DNA of 64,000 bases from Paenarthrobacter aurescens (GTDB lineage: Bacteria > Actinomycetota > Actinomycetes > Actinomycetales > Micrococcaceae): positions 2,914,001 through 2,978,000 of the forward strand of contig NZ_CP157456.1 in NCBI RefSeq assembly GCF_041549525.1. Reading direction: 5' to 3'. The position numbers were made by a program, and so were the translations under genes. Positions within the stretch are counted from its first letter, which is position 1. Every line of letters starts with the position of its first letter. The notes beneath the pieces are model-generated. The model did not search any database and was not told where the DNA came from. It saw nothing but the letters and a program-made list of their open reading frames with translations. Shown here one piece after another: positions 1 through 10,447 of the stretch.

Positions 1-1280
1 AGCAGGTCCAGGCGCTCCTTGGTCACTTCACCCACGATCCGGATTCCCAGGCCGGGACCCGGGAACGGCTGGCGACCCACAATTTCCTGCGGCAAGCCCA
101 ACTGGGCTCCAACGGCCCGGACCTCGTCCTTGAACAAGGCCCGCAGTGGCTCTACAAGTTCGAACTGCAGATCCTCGGGAAGTCCGCCCACATTGTGGTG
201 GCTCTTGATGTTCGCGGCACCTTCGCCGCCGCCTGACTCGACGACGTCCGGGTAAAGGGTGCCTTGGACGAGGAATTTGATCTTTTCACCTTCGGCAGCG
301 GCTTGGGCGATGATGGCCCGCTCCGCTTCCTCGAAGGCACGGATGAATTCACGGCCAATGATCTTGCGCTTGGTCTCAGGATCGCTGACACCGGCCAAAG
401 CCGATTGGAAGCGCTCTTGCTCGTTGGCTACGTACAGGTTGACGCCGGTAGCTGCCACGAAGTCCCGCTCAACCTGCTCGGCTTCACCTTCACGCAGGAG
501 GCCGTGGTCCACGAAGACGCAGGTCAGCTGATCGCCGACCGCGCGCTGCACCAGCGCAGCAGCCACGGCGGAGTCGACGCCGCCGGAGAGGCCGCAGATA
601 ACCTTGGAGTCGCCGATCTGCTGGCGGATCCGGTCAACCTGCTCCTCAAGGATGTTGCCCGTGGTCCAGTTGGGACTGAGGCCCGCTCCCTTAAACAGGA
701 AGTTCTCCAGAACGTGCTGTCCAAGGACGGAGTGCTTCACTTCCGGGTGCCACTGCACACCGTAAAGGCGCTTCTCGTCATTGGCGAAGGCAGCCACCGG
801 GGCTCCGGCCGTGGTGGCCAGGACCTCGAAGCCCTCGGGTGCTTCATGAACGGAGTCTCCGTGGCTCATCCACGTGTTCTGCGACGACGGGACGCCGTCG
901 AGGATGGAGCGTGCGTCACCCACGAGGAGGGCTTCGGTGGCTCCGTACTCCCGCAAACCGGTCTGGGCCACCTTGCCACCCAGGGCATTGGCCATGGCCT
1001 GGAATCCGTAGCAGATGCCGAACACGGGAACGCCGGCCTCGAAGAGGTCAGCCCCCACAAACGGCGCGCCCTCGGCGTAAACGCTGGACGGACCTCCGGA
1101 GAGAATGATGGCTGCCGGGTTCTTGGCCAGAAGCTGCTCGGTGGTGAAGGTATGCGGAACAATTTCCGAATACACATTCGCTTCGCGGACGCGGCGGGCA
1201 ATCAGCTGCGCGTACTGGGCACCGTAGTCAACAACCAGCACCGGCTTCTGGGAAGTTTGGGGTGCGGTGGGAGTAGTCAC
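1..1280 (-). CDS. guaA: GMP synthase (glutamine-hydrolysing), 3' end beyond the window
   Basis: Converts XMP, ATP and glutamine to GMP, the last step of guanine nucleotide synthesis in the cytosol. The N-terminal class I glutamine amidotransferase has the nucleophile motif GICYGF (Cys near residue 90) and the catalytic His/Glu motif WHPEV. The ATP-pyrophosphatase loop GLSGGVDSA lies near residue 230, followed by [10 protein letters not shown] of the dimerisation domain at the truncated end. I chose the GTG at 1280 because the frame opens there ([10 protein letters not shown]) shortly before the amidotransferase core [10 protein letters not shown]. About 426 codons are present, so roughly 100 are missing past position 1. 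guaB3 and guaB lie upstream on the same strand, so guanine synthesis is clustered, though other genes intervene. Family assignment is firm. Confidence 0.97.
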   Translation of the reverse strand, partial: MTTPTAPQTSQKPVLVVDYGAQYAQLIARRVREANVYSEIVPHTFTTEQLLAKNPAAIILSGGPSSVYAEGAPFVGADLFEAGVPVFGICYGFQAMANALGGKVAQTGLREYGATEALLVGDARSILDGVPSSQNTWMSHGDSVHEAPEGFEVLATTAGAPVAAFANDEKRLYGVQWHPEVKHSVLGQHVLENFLFKGAGLSPNWTTGNILEEQVDRIRQQIGDSKVICGLSGGVDSAVAAALVQRAVGDQLTCVFVDHGLLREGEAEQVERDFVAATGVNLYVANEQERFQSALAGVSDPETKRKIIGREFIRAFEEAERAIIAQAAAEGEKIKFLVQGTLYPDVVESGGGEGAANIKSHHNVGGLPEDLQFELVEPLRALFKDEVRAVGAQLGLPQEIVGRQPFPGPGLGIRIVGEVTKERLDL

Positions 1281-1332
1281 CAGACAAGACTACTTTGCCG
1301 GGCCGCCCCGGTGCACGTTGACGAGGGCGGCC

Positions 1333-1352
1333 CAAGGCCAAAAGGGGCCTTG
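1333..1352 (-). terminator. weak hairpin after the DUF3817 gene
   Basis: CAAGGCC and GGCCTTG form a 7-bp stem with a 6-nt loop between the stop of the DUF3817 gene and the start of guaA. There is no clear T-tract on the minus strand. It could be a weak terminator or attenuator ahead of guaA. Confidence 0.35.
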
Positions 1353-1386
1353 CCGTAAGGCATCTCACATCTGGATGCCGTGGACC

Positions 1387-1887
1387 TTAGTAGCGCTTGG
1401 ACGCCTGCGGATTGGCTGCGAGTTCAGCTTCCACCTGTGCGTGGAATTTCTTCTCCACAATGAAGGACAGCAAGGGGATGACTCCGCCGAGGGCCAGGAG
1501 GACCATTTTGGAAAATGGCCACCGCATGAGCGACCACAGGCGGAAGTTTGAAACCAGGTAAACCACGTACATCCAGCCGTGCACAATCAGCACCGAGGTG
1601 GAGATGTTGAAGCCCCCAATGACGCCTTTGGGCTCGGATTCAGCAAAACCGAAACCGAACGGTTGGCCGGTAACGGCGTTCGTTCCGCCGGCGAAGAGTG
1701 AAACGCCGAAACCGTAGCGGGCAATCAGCTCAGCGCACAGGAGGAGGAGCATGGCGCCGGTGAGGTATGCCATGACTTTGTAGAACTTCAGTGCCGAACG
1801 GATTTGTGCTTCCGTTCCGCCGAAACGCCTCTTCTTGGGCTTGGGTCCGGACTGTTCAGGCTGGATAGCCGGTTTTGGCTCAATCAT
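1387..1887 (-). CDS. DUF3817 family integral membrane protein
   Basis: A 166-residue protein with a basic, Pro/Lys-rich N-terminus (about residues 1-35) and then hydrophobic segments near 38-58, 95-112 and 124-142, so about three membrane spans. The stretch from ALKFYKVMAYLTG through HGWMYVVYL is typical of the DUF3817 family of actinobacterial membrane proteins, whose role is unknown. Its ATG overlaps the stop of the SURF1-like gene by 4 bp (ATGA), so the two are very likely translationally coupled. This pairing suggests a shared membrane role, perhaps linked to respiration, but that is inference. Confidence 0.85.
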   Translation of the reverse strand: MIEPKPAIQPEQSGPKPKKRRFGGTEAQIRSALKFYKVMAYLTGAMLLLLCAELIARYGFGVSLFAGGTNAVTGQPFGFGFAESEPKGVIGGFNISTSVLIVHGWMYVVYLVSNFRLWSLMRWPFSKMVLLALGGVIPLLSFIVEKKFHAQVEAELAANPQASKRY

Positions 1888-2780
1888 TGCTGCACCTTTT
1901 GTTCGGGCTCTGGGCTTGTGGAGTCTGGGTTTGTGGGGGCCGGCGCTGAGGCGTCCGGGACTGCTCCGGGATGGCCGGCATCGGCGTGCTCATCATCCCC
2001 GTACTCCTCGTCCTCGTCTTCTTCGAGGTCGCGCCGGTAGTCGTCCTTGACCAGTCGCCACCAGATAAAGATTGAGAAACCCGCGAAGACAACCCATTCC
2101 ACCGCGTAGAAGAGGTTCAGCCAGTTGACTTGCTCAGCGGGGGGCTGCGGGGGAATGTTGAGCGGCTTGACGTCGTCTCCGAGGGCAAGCGCGGCTCCGC
2201 CCGAAACTTCGGATGTGGCGGCGATGAAGCCCTGGTAGCTGGACACTTCCCACTTATTGATGAGTTCCGCGGAGGAAACTGCGGACGCCCGGCCTGGACC
2301 GGCGTCGACGTTGGGGGCCGGCGCTTCAGAAGGGATGAGGCGACCGGTCACCGTGATGGTGCCCGACGGCGGCGGGCCGGCTTGGGCGGCATCGGCCACC
2401 CAACCGCGGGCTACGGGAATCCAGGTCTGGGCAGAGGCGCCGGCGCCTTTAAGCGTTGGGGCGTCATTGACGGCGAAGGCCGAGACGATCCAGAAGCCCT
2501 TTTGGTTGTTGTAAAGGCGACCCTCTACAAGGACCTGCTTCTGGGGATCATAGGTTCCGGTAGCGGAGACCATCTGGTCCGAGACCGAACCGGGAAAGAA
2601 CTGGCCCGGCTGGAGGACGTCCACCAGGGGCTTTACTTCTTCAATGCTGGACGGTGCCGGGGGCTCGTGTTGGGCGGACCGGCTGAGCTGCCATTGACTG
2701 AGCAGCACAAACACCCCGGACAACAGAAGCGCAAAGATCAGTCCTGCGATCCAGCGGGGTTTCAGCGCGGTTTTCAACAC
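1884..2780 (-). CDS. SURF1-like cytochrome oxidase biogenesis protein
   Basis: 298 residues in the SURF1 arrangement: a transmembrane helix near residues 12-28, a large extracytoplasmic domain with the SURF1-type segments GRLYNNQKGFWIV and WIPVARGW, and a second helix near 218-238 (NLFYAVEWVVFAGFSIFIWW). The tail after about residue 245 is long, acidic and Pro/Glu-rich, and probably disordered. SURF1 proteins assist assembly of haem-copper oxidases, apparently at the haem a step. The stop overlaps the start of the DUF3817 gene (ATGA). No oxidase subunit genes lie in the window, so the partner is encoded elsewhere. Confidence 0.9.
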   Translation of the reverse strand: MLKTALKPRWIAGLIFALLLSGVFVLLSQWQLSRSAQHEPPAPSSIEEVKPLVDVLQPGQFFPGSVSDQMVSATGTYDPQKQVLVEGRLYNNQKGFWIVSAFAVNDAPTLKGAGASAQTWIPVARGWVADAAQAGPPPSGTITVTGRLIPSEAPAPNVDAGPGRASAVSSAELINKWEVSSYQGFIAATSEVSGGAALALGDDVKPLNIPPQPPAEQVNWLNLFYAVEWVVFAGFSIFIWWRLVKDDYRRDLEEDEDEEYGDDEHADAGHPGAVPDASAPAPTNPDSTSPEPEQKVQQ

Positions 2781-2863
2781 CCCTTAACCGTACTTCGTCC
2801 GGCTGTAGAACAACGAAACGGCTGCCAGCCCCAAGAAAGGGCCTGACCCTGCTGCCCCAATCT

Positions 2864-3352
2864 CTAGTGGTCGAAGAACACCAGGCTGGAGTTGATCAGT
2901 TCGGAAATGACCTCGGGATCGTGTGCCCGTCGCAAGGATTCCCGGAAAGACTCCTTGGACAGGGAACGGGCCAAAGTGGCCAGAACCTCGAGGTGGTCGG
3001 AGAAGGAACTGGCAGGCGTTGCAATCAGGAGGATAAGGGTTGCCGGACCGTCAGTGGCTCCAAAGTCCAAGGCATGGCCGAACTTGGTAACGCCAACGGC
3101 GATGGAGATCCTGTCCACAAATTCGCTGCGGGCATGCGGCAGGCCGATTCCACCTGGAAGGCCGGTGGCAAGCTGGTGCTCCCGCGAATGCACCTGCTCC
3201 AAAAACCCTTCGAGGTTGGAGATTCTGCCGGCGGCGTGGAGCCTGTGAGCCAGCTGCGCTGCGGCGTCAATCTTGTCCCGGGCAACAAGTTCAAGGATGA
3301 CCGTATCCGGGGTTGTCAGTTCCGCGTCGTACCGGTCAAGTGGTTCAGCCAA
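2864..3352 (-). CDS. stand-alone PTS EIIA domain protein (fructose/mannitol/Ntr type)
   Basis: 162 residues covering one EIIA domain of the fructose-mannitol family. The phosphorylatable His lies in GIGLPHARSE near residue 75, followed by conserved VGVTKFGHALDFGA. No EIIB or EIIC domain is attached or nearby. The start is TTG at 3352, supported by GGAGGG about 9 nt upstream. It lies 47 nt downstream of glpD on the same strand, so co-transcription is likely. It could phosphorylate a sugar permease encoded elsewhere or act as a regulatory EIIA; the glpD linkage hints at carbon control but does not prove it. Confidence 0.85.
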   Translation of the reverse strand: MAEPLDRYDAELTTPDTVILELVARDKIDAAAQLAHRLHAAGRISNLEGFLEQVHSREHQLATGLPGGIGLPHARSEFVDRISIAVGVTKFGHALDFGATDGPATLILLIATPASSFSDHLEVLATLARSLSKESFRESLRRAHDPEVISELINSSLVFFDH

Positions 3353-3399
3353 GTTGTGTTCCCTCCGTGTGGCCTGCCGGCCTCAATTCCTCGAGCTGG

Positions 3400-5154
3400 T
3401 CAGCGAAGGGGAACAATGTCCTCCACTCCCATGCGCGCAGCATCAGCCGATTCGTCATCGGGTTGCTGCTGGCTAAGCCGTTCAGCTTCCACACGTGCCA
3501 GGTAGTGCTTGATTTCGCTTTCGCGCTGAGTCTCGCTCCAGCCAAGGATCTCTCCCATCAGCTTAGCTACAACCGGAGCGGCAGACACACCCCGGTCCCA
3601 TGCTTCGATGGAGATTCGGGTTCGGCGCGTCAGAACGTCGTCAACGTGACGCGCGCCCTCATGGGTTGTGGCATAGACGACTTCTGCGGCCAGGTAGTCA
3701 TCCGCTCCGGGAAGAGGCTCCCCCAATTCCGGCCGGGCAGTGATGATTTCCAGGACTTCCGGCGTCAAGGATCCGAAGCGGTTGAGCAAATGCTCCACCC
3801 GCGCCACATGCACTCCGGCTTGTTCGGCCAGTCTGCCGCGGCGGTTCCAGGCAGCTTTGAAACCCTCCGCGCCAAGGAGCGGGATGGTTTCGGTGCAGCT
3901 GGAGGGAACACGTTCATCCATGGCCCTGGTGGCCTCGTCTACAGCATCCTTGGCCATGACGCGGTAAGTGGTGTACTTTCCGCCGGCCACCACCACGAGT
4001 CCGGGCACCGGGTGAGCCACCACATGCTCACGGGACAGTTTGGCGGTGGAATCGTTGTCCCCTGCCAGCAGCGGACGAAGGCCGGCGTAGACGCCTTCTA
4101 CGTCTTCACGGGTCAGGGGGCGTTTGAGGACTTTATTGACATGCTCCAGCACGTAGTCAATGTCCTTGCTGGACGCTGCAGGATGGGCCTTGTCCAAGGT
4201 CCAGTCAGTGTCGGTAGTGCCAATGATCCAGTGCCTGCCCCAAGGGATCACAAAGAGCACTGATTTTTCGGTGCGGAGAATCAGTCCCACGGTGGATTGG
4301 AAGCGGTCCCGTGGAACCACAAGGTGAATCCCCTTGGATGCCCGGACCTTGAGCTGGCCACGATCGGTCACCATCGCCTGTGTCTCATCAGTCCAGACGC
4401 CGGTGGCATTGACCACTTGCTTCGCCCGTACTTCGAAGACGCTGCCGTCCTCTTGGTTTTCCACCTTGGCTCCCACAACACGTTCGCCTTCACGCAGGAA
4501 GTCCACCACGCGCACGCGGTTTGCGGCATGGGCTCCGTAGTGGGCCGCGGTCCTGACCACGTTCACCACCAGGCGGGCGTCGTCCACTTGGGCGTCGTAG
4601 TAACGGATGGAACCTACGAAGGCATCTTCCTTCAGGCTCGGGGCCGCGCGCAGGGTTCCACGCCGGAACAGGTGCTTGTGCATGGGAACGCCCCGGCTAT
4701 GCCCGGACGTCAGGCCCAAAGTGTCATAGAGCATGATTCCCGCGCCAACGTAAGGGCGCTCCCAGATACGGCGTGTCAGAGGGTAGAGGAAAGGGACAGG
4801 GCGCACCAGGTGCGGGGCTATGTGCTGGATCAGCAGCCCGCGCTCTTGAAGGGCTTCCTGGACGAGGCCAAAATCCAGCATTTCCAAGTACCGCAGCCCG
4901 CCGTGAATGAGCTTTGAGGACCGGGACGAGGTGCCGGAGGACCAGTCGCGGGCCTCAACTATGCCTACGGTGAGGCCACGGGTCACGGCATCCAAAGCCG
5001 CGCCGGCACCCACCACGCCGCCTCCGACAATCAGGATGTCGAGTTCCTTGCCCGCCTGAGCAGTAGCTTTCAGGACTTCAATTGATGCGGCGCGGGATTC
5101 CGGGCTCAACGCTCCCGGGGAATTAACCTGCGGACCGCCTGCGACATTGCTCAT
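3400..5154 (-). CDS. glpD: FAD-dependent glycerol-3-phosphate dehydrogenase/oxidase
   Basis: Oxidises sn-glycerol-3-phosphate to dihydroxyacetone phosphate at the membrane. The Rossmann FAD motif IVGGGVVGAGAALDA is near residue 42, followed by SRSSKLIHGGLRYLE, the characteristic GlpD/GlpA sequence. Further on come GTTDTDW and VAGGKYTTYR, and a C-terminal helical domain. Length is 584 residues, normal for actinobacterial GlpD. I chose ATG at 5154 (MSNVAGG) rather than the start 7 codons upstream because GAGGAGG sits about 5 nt before it. No glpF or glpK is adjacent; the following gene is a PTS EIIA. Confidence 0.95.
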   Translation of the reverse strand: MSNVAGGPQVNSPGALSPESRAASIEVLKATAQAGKELDILIVGGGVVGAGAALDAVTRGLTVGIVEARDWSSGTSSRSSKLIHGGLRYLEMLDFGLVQEALQERGLLIQHIAPHLVRPVPFLYPLTRRIWERPYVGAGIMLYDTLGLTSGHSRGVPMHKHLFRRGTLRAAPSLKEDAFVGSIRYYDAQVDDARLVVNVVRTAAHYGAHAANRVRVVDFLREGERVVGAKVENQEDGSVFEVRAKQVVNATGVWTDETQAMVTDRGQLKVRASKGIHLVVPRDRFQSTVGLILRTEKSVLFVIPWGRHWIIGTTDTDWTLDKAHPAASSKDIDYVLEHVNKVLKRPLTREDVEGVYAGLRPLLAGDNDSTAKLSREHVVAHPVPGLVVVAGGKYTTYRVMAKDAVDEATRAMDERVPSSCTETIPLLGAEGFKAAWNRRGRLAEQAGVHVARVEHLLNRFGSLTPEVLEIITARPELGEPLPGADDYLAAEVVYATTHEGARHVDDVLTRRTRISIEAWDRGVSAAPVVAKLMGEILGWSETQRESEIKHYLARVEAERLSQQQPDDESADAARMGVEDIVPLR

Positions 5155-5266
5155 CGGACCCCTCCTCAAACGCAACAGCTGGTAGTCCCCTACCCTACTT
5201 GCTGCTTGCCGCCTTGGGCAGGGCTGCCCACCAGATGCCTACAGCCGCTACCCCGGGAAAAAGGAA

Positions 5267-5300
5267 GCCCCGGGAGCAGAGGGTGCTCTGCTCCCGGGGC
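5267..5300 (-). terminator. intrinsic terminator of guaB3
   Basis: A perfect 15-bp stem (GCCCCGGGAGCAGAG and its complement) with a 4-nt loop, followed on the minus strand by TTCCTTTTTC. It lies 17 nt after the guaB3 stop codon. It is a classic rho-independent terminator. Confidence 0.93.
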
Positions 5301-5316
5301 CCGCCTTCCGGCAGTC

Positions 5317-6450
5317 CTAGCCGAGGTACGGCGAAACGACGACGTCGACCCGCTGGAACTCTTTCAGGTCCGAATAGCCGGTGGTTGCCATCGAGCGGCG
5401 CAGGGCGCCGATGAGGTTGGAGGTGCCATCGGTGTGGTGGCCCGGTCCAAAGAGGACCTCTTCCAGCGGACCCACGGTGCCGACGTTGACGCGGTCTCCG
5501 CGTGGTGTTTCGAGGTGGTGGGCTTCAGGGCCCCAGTGCCAGCCGCGTCCGGGGGCTTCTTCGGCACGCGCCAAGGCGCTTCCAAGCATGACGGCGTCGG
5601 CGCCCATGGCAATGGCCTTGACGATGTCGCCCGAGCTGCCCATACCGCCGTCGGCAATAACGTGAACGTAGCGTCCACCGGACTCATCCATGTAATCGCG
5701 GCGGGCGGCGGCGACGTCCGAGATGGCGGAGGCCATGGGCGAGTGGATTCCCAGCGCGCGACGTGTGGTGGTGGTTGCACCGCCGCCGAAGCCCACCAGG
5801 ACGCCGGCAGCACCCGTGCGCATAAGGTGCAGGGCAGGTGTGTACCCGGCAGCTCCGCCAACAATCACGGGAACGTCGAGCTCGTAGATGAACTGCTTGA
5901 GGTTCAGTGGCTCGTGGTTCTTGGACACGTGCTCGGCGGAGACCGTGGTCCCGCGGATAACAAAGATGTCCACGCCGGCAGCCACAACGGTCTTGTAGTG
6001 TTCCTGGGTCCGTTGCGGGGTCAAAGAACCGGCAACGGTGACACCGGCAGCGCGGATCTCGGCCAGACGGGAGCTGATGAGTTCAGGTTGGATGGGCGCT
6101 TGGTACAGCTCCTGCATGCGCCGGGTGACAGCAGAACTGCTGGGCTCCTCGGACAAGCCTGCGATCTCGTCCAACACCTTCTGGGGGTCCTCGTACCTGG
6201 TCCAAAGGCCTTCGAGGTCAAGCACGCCAAGCCCGCCAAGCCGGCCAAAGGCGATTGCAGTGTCCGGGGACATCACCGAGTCCATGGGTGCAGCGATCAC
6301 CGGAGTGTCGAACTTGTAGGCGTCGATCTGCCAGGAGACGGAGACATCCTTGGGGTCACGGGTCCGGCGGTTGGGGACGATCGCTATGTCATCCAGGGAG
6401 TAGGCACGACGCCCACGCTTGCCACGGCCAATCTCAATCTCATAAGTCAC
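5317..6450 (-). CDS. guaB3: GuaB3 family IMP dehydrogenase-related protein
   Basis: A 377-residue single-domain TIM barrel of the IMPDH/GMP reductase superfamily with no CBS insert. It begins TYEIEIGRGKRGRRAY and SLDDIAIVPNRRTR, typical of the actinobacterial GuaB3 branch. The phosphate-binding GGMGSSGD segment and AAPMDSVMS are present. The loop that carries the catalytic Cys in true IMPDH (GSICTTR in guaB of this window) reads GGGATTTTRR here, so the Cys is replaced by Thr and classical IMPDH chemistry is doubtful. The reading frame extends 49 codons upstream, but GTG at 6450 fits the family N-terminus. Its function is unresolved. Confidence 0.88.
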   Translation of the reverse strand: MTYEIEIGRGKRGRRAYSLDDIAIVPNRRTRDPKDVSVSWQIDAYKFDTPVIAAPMDSVMSPDTAIAFGRLGGLGVLDLEGLWTRYEDPQKVLDEIAGLSEEPSSSAVTRRMQELYQAPIQPELISSRLAEIRAAGVTVAGSLTPQRTQEHYKTVVAAGVDIFVIRGTTVSAEHVSKNHEPLNLKQFIYELDVPVIVGGAAGYTPALHLMRTGAAGVLVGFGGGATTTTRRALGIHSPMASAISDVAAARRDYMDESGGRYVHVIADGGMGSSGDIVKAIAMGADAVMLGSALARAEEAPGRGWHWGPEAHHLETPRGDRVNVGTVGPLEEVLFGPGHHTDGTSNLIGALRRSMATTGYSDLKEFQRVDVVVSPYLG

Positions 6451-6525
6451 GGCTCTTACTTTACTGGACCCCTCCCGGAACCCCGATTCCGGAGTGAACG
6501 TGAGAACTTCACACAGTTGCTTTCC

Positions 6526-6547
6526 CCATGGGCAGGGGTGCCCATGG
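6526..6547 (-). terminator. hairpin between the ABC exporter and guaB3
   Basis: CCATGGGCA, a GGGG loop (C-rich on the minus strand) and TGCCCATGG form a perfect 9-bp stem 127 nt downstream of the ABC exporter stop and 76 nt upstream of the guaB3 start. It could terminate the exporter transcript or lie in the guaB3 leader. No strong T-tract follows. The rest of 6451-6673 holds nothing I recognise. Confidence 0.4.
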
Positions 6548-6673
6548 CAGTCCCCCGGACGAATCCTAAAGCCTGCCAAAACACGTAAACCATGCAAGGG
6601 GACCCATGGCGTTTGGCGCAGAAGAGGGCGCCCTGCTGCTGAACCTGAGCAAGGGTGAAAGAAAAACCTGGCT

Positions 6674-8572
6674 TTAGGCCTCGGACGATTTCCGGCTGGT
6701 CTCCTCCACCGAAAGCTGGGATTCGAACATCCGGAAGTACCGTCCCCTCAGGGCAACGAGTTCCTTGTGTGTTCCTTGCTCGGCAATGCGGCCATCCTCC
6801 AGCATGTACACGATGTCCGCCTTCTCTATGGTGGCAAGGCGGTGGCTGATGGCAATGATGGTGCTGCTCCGGTCCGCGAAAAGCCTGGTGAAGATGCGGT
6901 GCTCCGCCAGGGCGTCAATGGCAGATGTTGGTTCATCCATGACCATGAACGAGGCGTCCCGGTAGAAATTCCGCGCCATGGCAAGCCTCTGCCATTGGCC
7001 ACCTGAGAGCCCGCTTCCCTTCCGTCCCCGGGGGTCCTCCATCCAATTGCTGACGTGGTTCTCAAGGCCGTTGGGCAACTTGTTGATGAACTCCATGGCT
7101 TCGGCGTCCGAGGCCGCGCGCCGGATGCGGGCGTCGTCCCGCGGCTGGTCCACGTCTCCCAAGTAGATGTTCTCCGCGGCGGTGGCGAACTCATACTTCA
7201 GGAACTCCTGGCTCAGGACCGCCAGGTGCCGGTGCCAGCTGGTCACGTCCACTCCGGCGAGGTCCACGCCGTCGAGCAGGACCTGGCCGGAATCAGGCCG
7301 GTAGAGGCCCGCCAGGATACGAATCAGAGTTGACTTCCCTGCACCGTTCTCCCCCACAATCGCTATGTGCTGACCGGCCTTGATGGTCATGGAAATACCC
7401 TTGATGACCTCCATCTCGCTCCCCGTGTAGCTGAAGCGGATGTCCTTGAGCTCCACGGTGGTTGGCGACTTGGGGAGCGGTTGCTCCTTTCCGCTGGGAA
7501 CGGGAAGGGCCATGAAAAGCTCGTAATCCTTGAGGTTTGCCAGATCCTCATCAATGGAACTGAGCGAGGAGACGAGGCTGTTGGCGGTGGACAGCGCACG
7601 GCTGACAATCTGCTGGACGTAGAGAAACTGCCCTACCGGCTGCGCCCTGGCGATGATCTGTCCAACAACCCAGACCAAGGACACCACTTCTGCTCCGTAT
7701 TGGAGGGAATCGGCTGCCAACTGCTTGGGGATGTAGCGCTTTTGGAAATCCAGGCGCCTGCGTTCATCGGCGTCGCGGAGCCTTGACCTCAAATCCATGA
7801 GGTATCCAACTATCCCGTAGAGCCTCATTTCCGCGATGTGCTGGGGCCTGAGCAGATTTTGCTCGATCATCCTGCGTTGCCGCCGCGAATCCACCTGCGT
7901 ATTCCAGTGAGCAATCTGCTCGCGGGAAAGCTTGAACTGCAGGTACACGCTGGGCACTATTGCTACCAAGACAATGACCGCGATCCACCAGCTGACCAGC
8001 AACAAGGCGCCAATGGCCAGCACCACGGAAACAAACTGCGTGAAGATGGCCGCGATCCGGTCCAGCACACGCGCGTATGAATCAGAGAACCGTTTGGCGC
8101 GGTCGTAAAGGTCCACCGTTTCTTTGTCGTCATATCGCCAGAACTCCAGCGCCAGGAACCGCTGGTACATCATGTCACCCACGATCGCACCGACCTTGAA
8201 GCTCATCAGCTGCTGGATGTACCGGTCAACGCTGTTGAAGGCGCCCCAGAACAGTCCAAGAGCGGCAGTGATGATGACGTACAGAATGGCCCGCGGACCG
8301 GCGTCGGGATCGCCCGCGTAGCCGGCCGCCAGCGCCGTGGTGGTCAGGGCCGCGAAGTACGTGGTGACCAGCGGGAGGGTGGCAGAGATCAGGGACCCTG
8401 CCACTTTCATGATGACCGCACCGGGTGAGGCTTTGAAACTGACCTTGAGGACCTGCCCGACGGCGCGTGCGTACGGCCGCAGGGCCAACTTGCGGGGCGG
8501 CGTTTTGCCCGGCGGGACTGAGTTCAGCCGGACAGACTCCGGGTGCCGCGGTTGCGCGGGCATTTCTGGCAT
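6674..8572 (-). CDS. ABC exporter, fused membrane and ATPase domains
   Basis: 632 residues. The N-terminal half is a type I exporter membrane domain with about six helices, for example SLISATLPLVTTYFAALTTT. The C-terminal half is an ATPase with Walker A GENGAGKST, Q-loop VLSQEFLKYEFATAAENI, signature LSGGQWQRLAMAR, Walker B SFMVMDEPTSAID and switch His in ISHRL. All catalytic residues are present. It should act as a homodimer in the cytoplasmic membrane. No substrate clue comes from the neighbours (guaB upstream, guaB3 downstream). An ATG three codons in (MPAQPRH) is an alternative start. Confidence 0.9.
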   Translation of the reverse strand: MPEMPAQPRHPESVRLNSVPPGKTPPRKLALRPYARAVGQVLKVSFKASPGAVIMKVAGSLISATLPLVTTYFAALTTTALAAGYAGDPDAGPRAILYVIITAALGLFWGAFNSVDRYIQQLMSFKVGAIVGDMMYQRFLALEFWRYDDKETVDLYDRAKRFSDSYARVLDRIAAIFTQFVSVVLAIGALLLVSWWIAVIVLVAIVPSVYLQFKLSREQIAHWNTQVDSRRQRRMIEQNLLRPQHIAEMRLYGIVGYLMDLRSRLRDADERRRLDFQKRYIPKQLAADSLQYGAEVVSLVWVVGQIIARAQPVGQFLYVQQIVSRALSTANSLVSSLSSIDEDLANLKDYELFMALPVPSGKEQPLPKSPTTVELKDIRFSYTGSEMEVIKGISMTIKAGQHIAIVGENGAGKSTLIRILAGLYRPDSGQVLLDGVDLAGVDVTSWHRHLAVLSQEFLKYEFATAAENIYLGDVDQPRDDARIRRAASDAEAMEFINKLPNGLENHVSNWMEDPRGRKGSGLSGGQWQRLAMARNFYRDASFMVMDEPTSAIDALAEHRIFTRLFADRSSTIIAISHRLATIEKADIVYMLEDGRIAEQGTHKELVALRGRYFRMFESQLSVEETSRKSSEA

Positions 8573-8624
8573 GTGCCCAGCCTATTCTTAGGGACCGACA
8601 ATATTGCGGCGTCCTGTTAAACAA

Positions 8625-8656
8625 CTGTTCCCCGTGGAAACTTCCACGGGGAACAG
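8625..8656 (-). terminator. intrinsic terminator of guaB
   Basis: A perfect 15-bp stem (CTGTTCCCCGTGGAA and its complement) with a 2-nt apparent loop, just after the guaB stop, followed by TTGTTTAACA on the minus strand. Strong stem, moderate T-tract. Confidence 0.88.
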
Positions 8657-8677
8657 CTGTTTGGTTCGCGTGACGGA

Positions 8678-10309
<1,632 letters not shown>

Positions 10310-10447
10310 GAAGGTATTGGATAAATACTAGAACCTTCGCGCCGATCGCCATATTCCGCGAGGCTCCAGTGTGAGCAACGGCACTGGCGGCAACAGCGTT
10401 GGCGGCAGGACGGCGTCGTACGTTTGCACCGTGAGCAGCTGCCCAAC

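Noticed and set aside
264..1358. 364-codon plus-strand open frame opposite guaA
   Set aside because: It is a high-GC antisense shadow of guaA, whose minus-strand product has all catalytic motifs.
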